NCBI RefSeq assembly: GCF_006716115.1
Contig: NZ_VFOO01000001.1
Span: forward strand, 806,001-870,000
Length of the DNA stretch: 64,000 nucleotides
Reading direction: 5' to 3'
Origin: Subtercola boreus
GTDB lineage: Bacteria > Actinomycetota > Actinomycetes > Actinomycetales > Microbacteriaceae
Positions 59,096-64,000 of this stretch are shown here, one piece after another. Every line of letters starts with the position of its first letter. Within the stretch, counting starts at the first letter, position 1. A program made the translations under genes and the position numbers. Under the pieces are notes generated by a model. The model saw only the letters and a list, made by a program, of their open reading frames with translations. It was not told the origin of the DNA and did no database searches.

Positions 59096-59722
59096 CTACC
59101 GGTTCGCGAAGGCGTCGATCGCCTCGCGCATCGCCACGCCATCGGGCACGTGGTCGACAGAGGGCACCCGGAACGCGCTGATCCCGGAGGCGCGCGCCGC
59201 CTCGACGTTCCGGGCGTTGTCGTCGAGGAACAGCGTGTCCGACGCCCGGGCGCCGTACCGTGATAGCGCCCGCTCGAAGATCTGCGGATGGGGCTTCATC
59301 ACCCCGAGCTCGCCGGAGACGAGGAGCCTGTCGTCACCGAGCACCTCGACCACGTCGGGTGCCAGCACGGGCAACGACCTGCGGAAGAGGATGTTGTTGT
59401 TCGACAGCAGCGAGGTGTCCCCGATCCGGGCGGCGTGCCGGAGCGCATCCACCGCCGTGACGCTCCGCGTCAACGCCGCCGCCCGCGACACCTGGTACTG
59501 CTCGAGTGTCAGGTCGACGCCGACCACCTCCCGCCACGCCGAGAGGTAGCTCTCGACCGTGTCGTAGCCGCCGCCGTCCGCCTTCGCTTCATGGCCGCCC
59601 GCCCACCAGGTCTTCGCGATGCGGTACTGCGTCGAGCCGGTGAGCCGGGCGAGGGCGGGGAGCCTCTTCGAGAAGTCGTAACCGTAGAGGGTCTGGTCGA
59701 AGTCGAAGAGGTAGAGATCCAC
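59096..59722 (-). CDS. HAD-family hydrolase
   Basis: A 208-residue haloacid dehalogenase-like phosphatase. The nucleophile is in FDFDQTLYG; SNNN supplies motif II, K in GVMKPHP motif III, and FLDDNARNVEAA motif IV. The helical cap suggests a small phosphorylated substrate, not identified. The GTG start follows GATACT by five bases. It lies on the opposite strand to its neighbours, converging on prmC. Confidence 0.88.
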   Translation of the reverse strand: MDLYLFDFDQTLYGYDFSKRLPALARLTGSTQYRIAKTWWAGGHEAKADGGGYDTVESYLSAWREVVGVDLTLEQYQVSRAAALTRSVTAVDALRHAARIGDTSLLSNNNILFRRSLPVLAPDVVEVLGDDRLLVSGELGVMKPHPQIFERALSRYGARASDTLFLDDNARNVEAARASGISAFRVPSVDHVPDGVAMREAIDAFANR

Positions 59723-59830
59723 ACCCCAGTATCGCAGCGCGCGGGTGCGCCGCCCCGCGTGCGCCGACCCGGGTGCCGACCCGGGTGCGCCGCCCCGGCC
59801 ACGCCGACCGGCCGGTCAGGGTCGGCCCGG

Positions 59831-59836
59831 TAACAT
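59831..59836 (+). promoter_or_regulatory. -10 box of the Sua5-like gene
   Basis: TAACAT lies ten bases before ATG 59847. It overlaps an alternative in-frame ATG at 59835. Confidence 0.4.
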
Positions 59837-59846
59837 GGTTGGCGTT

Positions 59847-60524
59847 ATGGCTGCCATCTACGACTGCACGGTTCCGAGTGAACTCCTCGCGGGAATGCGT
59901 CTCGCCCGCGCCGCGATCTCGCGCGGAGAACTCGTGGTGATCCCCACCGACACCGTCTACGGGCTCGCGGCTGACGCCTTCGACCCGAAGGCGGTGCAGC
60001 GACTGCTCGACGCGAAGGGCCGCACCCGCCAGTCGCCCCCGCCGGTGCTGATCGCCGATGTCCGCACCCTCGAAGCCCTGGCCGAGAACCTGAGCCAGGC
60101 CGCCCGGGACCTCACCGAGGCGTTCTGGCCGGGCGGGCTCACCATCGTCGTGCAGGCCCGCGCCTCGCTGATGTGGGACCTCGGTGAGACCCACGGAACG
60201 GTCGCCCTCCGGCAGCCGGACGATCCCCTGGCCCTCGAACTGCTCGCCGAGACCGGCCCGCTCGCGGTGTCGAGCGCGAACCTGACCGGGCAACCGGCCG
60301 CCGCCAGCGCCCGCGAGGCATTCGAGATGCTCGGGGAGAGCGTCTCCGTGTACCTCGACTCCGGGCATCCTGAGACCGAGGCGCTGGCCGCGGCACCGGC
60401 CCTGCCGTCCACCATCGTCGATGCGACGCATCCCGACCAGGTGCAAATCATCCGTGAGGGGGCCATTCGGGTCTCCGAGATCCGGCGCGTCGTCGGTTCG
60501 GCTCTGCTCGAGCCGGCTGGCTGA
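59847..60524 (+). CDS. tsaC: L-threonylcarbamoyladenylate synthase (Sua5/YrdC family)
   Basis: A 225-residue enzyme that makes threonylcarbamoyl-AMP from threonine, bicarbonate and ATP for the t6A base of tRNA. PTDTVYGLA, the KGR segment in LLDAKGRTRQSPPPV and SSANLTGQPAA are the family motifs. It lacks the extra Sua5 C-terminal domain, apart from a short tail. The wecA gene follows after four bases. Confidence 0.92.
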   Translation: MAAIYDCTVPSELLAGMRLARAAISRGELVVIPTDTVYGLAADAFDPKAVQRLLDAKGRTRQSPPPVLIADVRTLEALAENLSQAARDLTEAFWPGGLTIVVQARASLMWDLGETHGTVALRQPDDPLALELLAETGPLAVSSANLTGQPAAASAREAFEMLGESVSVYLDSGHPETEALAAAPALPSTIVDATHPDQVQIIREGAIRVSEIRRVVGSALLEPAG

Positions 60525-60528
60525 TCCC

Positions 60529-61722
60529 GTGCGTTTCTATCTCCTCATCGGCGCCGTCTCCGCAGTCGTCACCTTCGGGTTGGCGATCCTGGTCTACCGG
60601 CTGAGCACCAAGTACCGGCTCTACCCGAAGATCCGCGAACGTGACGTGCACACGCGGCCGACGCCCCGCCTCGGTGGGGTCGCGATGTTCGCCGGTGTGG
60701 TCATCGCGGTCGGCATCGCCTCGCAGATCAGCTGGTTCCACCTCGTCTTCATGAACCCGGGGCCGATCCTGGCCATCCTGGGGGCCGCCCTCATCGTGGT
60801 GCTGATCGGCGTCGCCGACGACATCTGGGATCTCGACTGGGTCGTCAAACTGGCCGGCCAGATCATCGCGGCGCTCCTGCTGGCCTGGCAGGGGGTGCAG
60901 ATCGTGTCGCTGCCGATCGGTGGCCTGACGATCGGCTCCAGCGGCGCGTCGCTCTTCATCACCGTGCTCGCCATCGTGCTCGTGATGAACGCGATCAACT
61001 TCATCGACGGGCTCGACGGGCTCGTCGCCGGGGTCGCGATCATCGCGAACGGCACCTTCTTCCTCTACAGCTACCTCCTCACGAAGTTCACCTCACCGAC
61101 CGACTACTTCAACATGGCGTCGCTCATCACGGCGGTGCTGATCGGGGCCTGCATCGGGTTCCTGCCACTCAACTGGCACCCCGCCCGGCTCTTCATGGGC
61201 GATGCCGGGTCGATGCTGGTGGGGCTCCTGATGGCAACCAGCGCGATCGCCGTCACCGGCCAGATCGACCCCGGCACCCTCGGCCGGTCGCAGCTGCTCC
61301 CGGCGTTCATGCCGATCCTGCTGCCGTTCGCGATCCTCATCCTGCCGTTGCTCGACTTCGGGCTGGCGATCATCCGGCGGTTGCGGGCAGGCAAGAGTCC
61401 CTTCAGTGCAGACCGCAAGCATCTCCACCACCGGCTGCTCGACATGGGGCACTCCCAATTGCATGCGGTCTTCATCTTCTACGGCTGGACGGCTGTGGCC
61501 AGCGTCGGCTGCCTGCTGTTCTTCGTGCTGCAGCCGTACTGGCTCGCCTTCGTCTTCCTGGGGGTCGGGATGCTCGTCTGCACCGTTCTCACCCTTGCCC
61601 CGCTGACGCGCCGCAAGGCCGTCGAGGCGACCGTGCAGCTCGCGCCGGCAGCCAGCCTCATCTCCACAGAAGGAGCCGTGCTCGATCCTCTGGATCAGGC
61701 CGGCGACCAACAGAAAGTCTGA
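60529..61722 (+). CDS. wecA: Undecaprenyl-phosphate sugar-1-phosphate transferase (WecA/MraY-like)
   Basis: A 397-residue polytopic enzyme with about eleven membrane helices that moves a sugar phosphate, probably N-acetylglucosamine-1-phosphate, to polyprenyl phosphate. The aspartate motifs VADDIWDLDW and NFIDGLDGL, LFMGDAGSMLVG and the HLHHRLLDMGH loop are complete. In mycobacteria the equivalent gene starts arabinogalactan linker synthesis; here it more likely feeds a wall polymer. It lies between sua5 and the atp genes as in other actinobacteria. Confidence 0.93.
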   Translation: MRFYLLIGAVSAVVTFGLAILVYRLSTKYRLYPKIRERDVHTRPTPRLGGVAMFAGVVIAVGIASQISWFHLVFMNPGPILAILGAALIVVLIGVADDIWDLDWVVKLAGQIIAALLLAWQGVQIVSLPIGGLTIGSSGASLFITVLAIVLVMNAINFIDGLDGLVAGVAIIANGTFFLYSYLLTKFTSPTDYFNMASLITAVLIGACIGFLPLNWHPARLFMGDAGSMLVGLLMATSAIAVTGQIDPGTLGRSQLLPAFMPILLPFAILILPLLDFGLAIIRRLRAGKSPFSADRKHLHHRLLDMGHSQLHAVFIFYGWTAVASVGCLLFFVLQPYWLAFVFLGVGMLVCTVLTLAPLTRRKAVEATVQLAPAASLISTEGAVLDPLDQAGDQQKV

Positions 61723-61726
61723 CACC

Positions 61727-62272
61727 GTGACCGTCTCCACGCCGACCCTCAGTTCGACGCCGATCCTCCGCCGCGCTCTCCGCGTCGGTGCCGTGTTCAC
61801 GGTGGCCCTCATCGTGATCGGGGGAGTGGCCGGCTACTTCGTCGACTCGTGGACGGGGGTGACGAGCGCGGTGATCGGTGCCGCCATGGCGTTCGTGTTC
61901 CTCGCGATCACGGCCGCGAGCATCCTGATCGCCAACCGCTACTACGCATCCCCGTTGTTCACGGCACTGTTCTTCGCCATCGTGCTCGGAGCGTGGCTGC
62001 TGAAGTTCGTCATCTTCCTCGTGGTGGCGCTTCTGCTCCGCGGGCAGCCCTGGGTGAACCCCGCAGTGCTCTTCCTCTGCCTGATCGTCGGGATCATCGT
62101 CACTCTCGTTGTCGACATGGTGGTGGTCGTGCGGAGCCGCCTCCCGTACGCCAGCGACGTCGCACTGCCGGGTCCGGCGCGAGTTCTACCGAATGTCGAA
62201 AAAGAGGGCTCAAACGGCCACATTGGCGCAGAATCAGGCGCTGAGGATTCGTCCCCCAGCCCCAAAGCTTGA
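61727..62272 (+). CDS. AtpI-like membrane protein
   Basis: A 181-residue protein with four predicted helices (about residues 18-37, 43-65, 75-100 and 110-133) and a polar C terminus. Its place just before atpB and its size fit the AtpI/Unc1-like proteins that assist c-ring assembly, although sequence similarity is weak in this family. The GTG start follows the wecA stop by four bases. Confidence 0.75.
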   Translation: MTVSTPTLSSTPILRRALRVGAVFTVALIVIGGVAGYFVDSWTGVTSAVIGAAMAFVFLAITAASILIANRYYASPLFTALFFAIVLGAWLLKFVIFLVVALLLRGQPWVNPAVLFLCLIVGIIVTLVVDMVVVVRSRLPYASDVALPGPARVLPNVEKEGSNGHIGAESGAEDSSPSPKA

Positions 62273-62390
62273 TAGAGTGGGCTCTGTTCGTTCCGCTACC
62301 GGGCGCTGATCTTCAAAGGCCCCATCCGTAGCAATCCCCCCATTCGTCGACGCGAGAGCCGAGCTCCACGCCCCGATTCAGGAGAAAGCG

Positions 62391-63200
62391 CTGCTATCTA
62401 ACGCTGTAAACCTGCTAGTCCCGACAGCAACCGATGAAGGTGGCTTTACGGGTCCCTCCATCAATGAATTTTTCCCTGATGTCCTCTTCTTCGCGAACAC
62501 GCCGTTCGAGATCAACCGGATCATGCTCATCAGGTTCATTGCGGTACTGGCCATTGTCCTGATCTTCTGGATCGGCACCCGGAAGATGAAGATCGTCCCG
62601 GGCCGATTCCAGTCCCTCGTTGAGATGGGCCTCGACCTCGTTCGAGTCTCCATCGCTGAAGACCTGCTCGGCAAGAAAGACGGTCGGCGCTTCCTGCCGA
62701 TCCTGACCACCATGTTCTTCATGGTGCTGTTCATGAACCTCACGGGTATCATCCCGTTCCTGAACATCGCCGGCACCTCGGTCATCGGTGTGCCGCTCGT
62801 GCTGGCTGTGGTGTCGTATGTGATGTTCATCTACGCCGGTGTACGGAAGCACCCGGGGGCCTTCTTCAAGAACGCGCTGTTCCCGCCAGGGGTGCCGAAG
62901 GTGCTCTACATCATCGTGGCCCCGATCGAGCTCGTGTCGACGTTCATCCTCCGTCCCATCACGCTGACACTCCGACTGCTGATGAACATGATCGTCGGGC
63001 ATCTCCTGCTCGTGCTGTTCTTCACGGCCACCTCGTTCTTCCTCCTGATCGGCAACGGTTTCGCGCTGTTCAGCATCGGAACACTGGCGTTCGGTTTCGC
63101 CTTCACCCTTTTCGAAATCCTGGTCGCAGTGCTGCAGGCATACGTCTTCACTCTGCTCACGACCGTCTACATCCAGCTCGCACTTGCAGACGAGCACTAG
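62391..63200 (+). CDS. atpB: ATP synthase F0 subunit a, probable CTG start
   Basis: Subunit a forms the proton half channels beside the c-ring. The essential arginine is in TLRLLMNMIVGHLL, and the C-terminal helices (LQAYVFTLLTTVYIQLAL) are conserved. The conserved N terminus NLLVPTATDEGGFTGPS...NEFFPDVLF continues upstream of the first ATG (62523) but that stretch has no ATG, GTG or TTG. CTG 62391 lies six bases after an aggaga site (62380-62385) and gives 269 residues, the expected length. From ATG 62523 the protein would be only 225 residues. Confidence 0.85.
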   Translation: MLSNAVNLLVPTATDEGGFTGPSINEFFPDVLFFANTPFEINRIMLIRFIAVLAIVLIFWIGTRKMKIVPGRFQSLVEMGLDLVRVSIAEDLLGKKDGRRFLPILTTMFFMVLFMNLTGIIPFLNIAGTSVIGVPLVLAVVSYVMFIYAGVRKHPGAFFKNALFPPGVPKVLYIIVAPIELVSTFILRPITLTLRLLMNMIVGHLLLVLFFTATSFFLLIGNGFALFSIGTLAFGFAFTLFEILVAVLQAYVFTLLTTVYIQLALADEH

Positions 63201-63213
63201 CACCCGCTGGTGA

Positions 63214-63540
<327 letters not shown>

Positions 63541-63577
63541 GCCGTCTTTCTCGTTCTACATCTAGAAAGGAGAGAGC

Positions 63578-64000
63578 ATGTCTTTTTCACTTGCAGCTTC
63601 AGCTGTCAGCGCCGTCGTGCGTGCAGCTGAAGAAGGTGGCGAGGCCCACAACCCGGTACTGCCCGAAACCCCTGACCTGATCTGGGGCGCGGTCTGTTTC
63701 GTCGTTCTTCTCGTGTTCTTCTGGCGTGGGGTCCTTCCCCGTGTGAAGAAGCTGCTCGACGAGCGCGGCGAGGCCATCGAGGGCAACATCGAGAAGGCCG
63801 ACGTCGCCCAGCGCGAAGCAGAAGCGGTTCTCGAGCAGTACACCGCCCAGCTCGCTGACGCGCGGGTCGAGGCGGGTACCATCCGTGAGCAGGCCCGTGT
63901 CGACGGCCAGCGCATCCTCGCCGAGCTCAAGGAGCAGGCGAACGCCGAGGCCGCGCGCATCGCCGCCAACGCCCAGTCGCAGATCGAAGCGGAGCGCCAG
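63578..64000 (+). CDS. atpF: ATP synthase F0 subunit b, N-terminal part (3' end outside window)
   Basis: The frame runs for 141 codons from ATG 63578 to the last base without a stop. One membrane helix (about residues 33-50, DLIWGAVCFVVLLVFFW) is followed by a charged coiled coil with RGEAIEGNIEKADVAQREAE, as expected for the b stator. An aaaggagag ribosome site precedes it. It continues into atpH and the rest of the operon beyond the window. Confidence 0.96.
   Translation, partial: MSFSLAASAVSAVVRAAEEGGEAHNPVLPETPDLIWGAVCFVVLLVFFWRGVLPRVKKLLDERGEAIEGNIEKADVAQREAEAVLEQYTAQLADARVEAGTIREQARVDGQRILAELKEQANAEAARIAANAQSQIEAERQ

Noticed and set aside
62523-63200. atpB starting at ATG 62523
   Set aside because: It would remove about 44 conserved N-terminal residues including the NEFFP segment, and the ATG has no ribosome site; the upstream reading frame continues with family-like sequence.

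Overview
This 64 kb window is high-GC chromosomal DNA from an actinobacterium, most likely a member of the Microbacteriaceae. The evidence is the actinobacterial gene families (a fused Kgd 2-oxoglutarate enzyme, a SigH/SigR sigma factor with a zinc anti-sigma factor, GuaB1, Rho with a very large N-terminal extension), the conserved order argS ... lysA-hom-thrC-thrB-rho-prfA-prmC-sua5-wecA-atp, the many GTG starts, and many genes that look leaderless. I see no transposase, integrase, phage gene, rRNA or CRISPR array. Coding density is very high and no gap exceeds about 265 bp.

Layout. 1-2456: end of the NAD operon (nadB end, nadC, cysteine desulfurase), then a tiny membrane protein. 2795-8052 (minus): aroA-rsgA and hisN-cysK-cysE. 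8104-9119: sigH-rsrA, the thiol-stress regulators. 9186-13022 (minus): kgd. 13180-17317: guaB1 and two CNNM/CorC-type membrane proteins. 17385-18514: a DUF559 gene bracketed by two related long hairpins. 18564-23756: Old Yellow Enzyme, NAD(P)H-hydrate dehydratase, a GT87-like membrane protein with a thiamine-binding protein, and an MFS exporter. 23828-29607 (minus): metY, metX and a three-gene signalling module (histidine kinase, multi-pass membrane protein, LuxR-type regulator). 29721-41748: mixed housekeeping and accessory enzymes, including uracil-DNA glycosylase, an amidase, an iron-box-controlled SIP protein, a redox enzyme and an arginase-family protein. 41954-44907: ECF sigma factor with a membrane partner, and two exported proteins. 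45052-50719: tRNA-Arg(CCG), transglutaminase, argS, DUF2993, DUF4333, lysA. 50716-58193+: threonine operon, rho, prfA, prmC. 59847-64000: sua5, wecA, an AtpI-like protein and the start of the F-type ATP synthase operon (atpB, atpE, atpF; atpF is cut by the window end).

What stands out. (1) sigH has a textbook SigR-type promoter (GGAAT-N18-GTT) leading to a Shine-Dalgarno-led GTG start, plus a second internal -10 box just before a downstream ATG. This is the architecture expected for long (induced) and short (basal) sigma isoforms. (2) At least ten genes have a TANNNT-like -10 hexamer exactly six bases before the start codon, which points to pervasive leaderless transcription. (3) Short in-frame tandem repeats are inserted in several core metabolic enzymes (NadB, HisN, AroA tail, LysA, DinB, a CorC-type protein), and similar repeats occur between genes. 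(4) Long perfect or near-perfect hairpins sit in three intergenic sites. (5) atpB has no ATG, GTG or TTG at its conserved N terminus and probably starts at CTG. These are readings of the sequence by eye; no database search or folding program was run.
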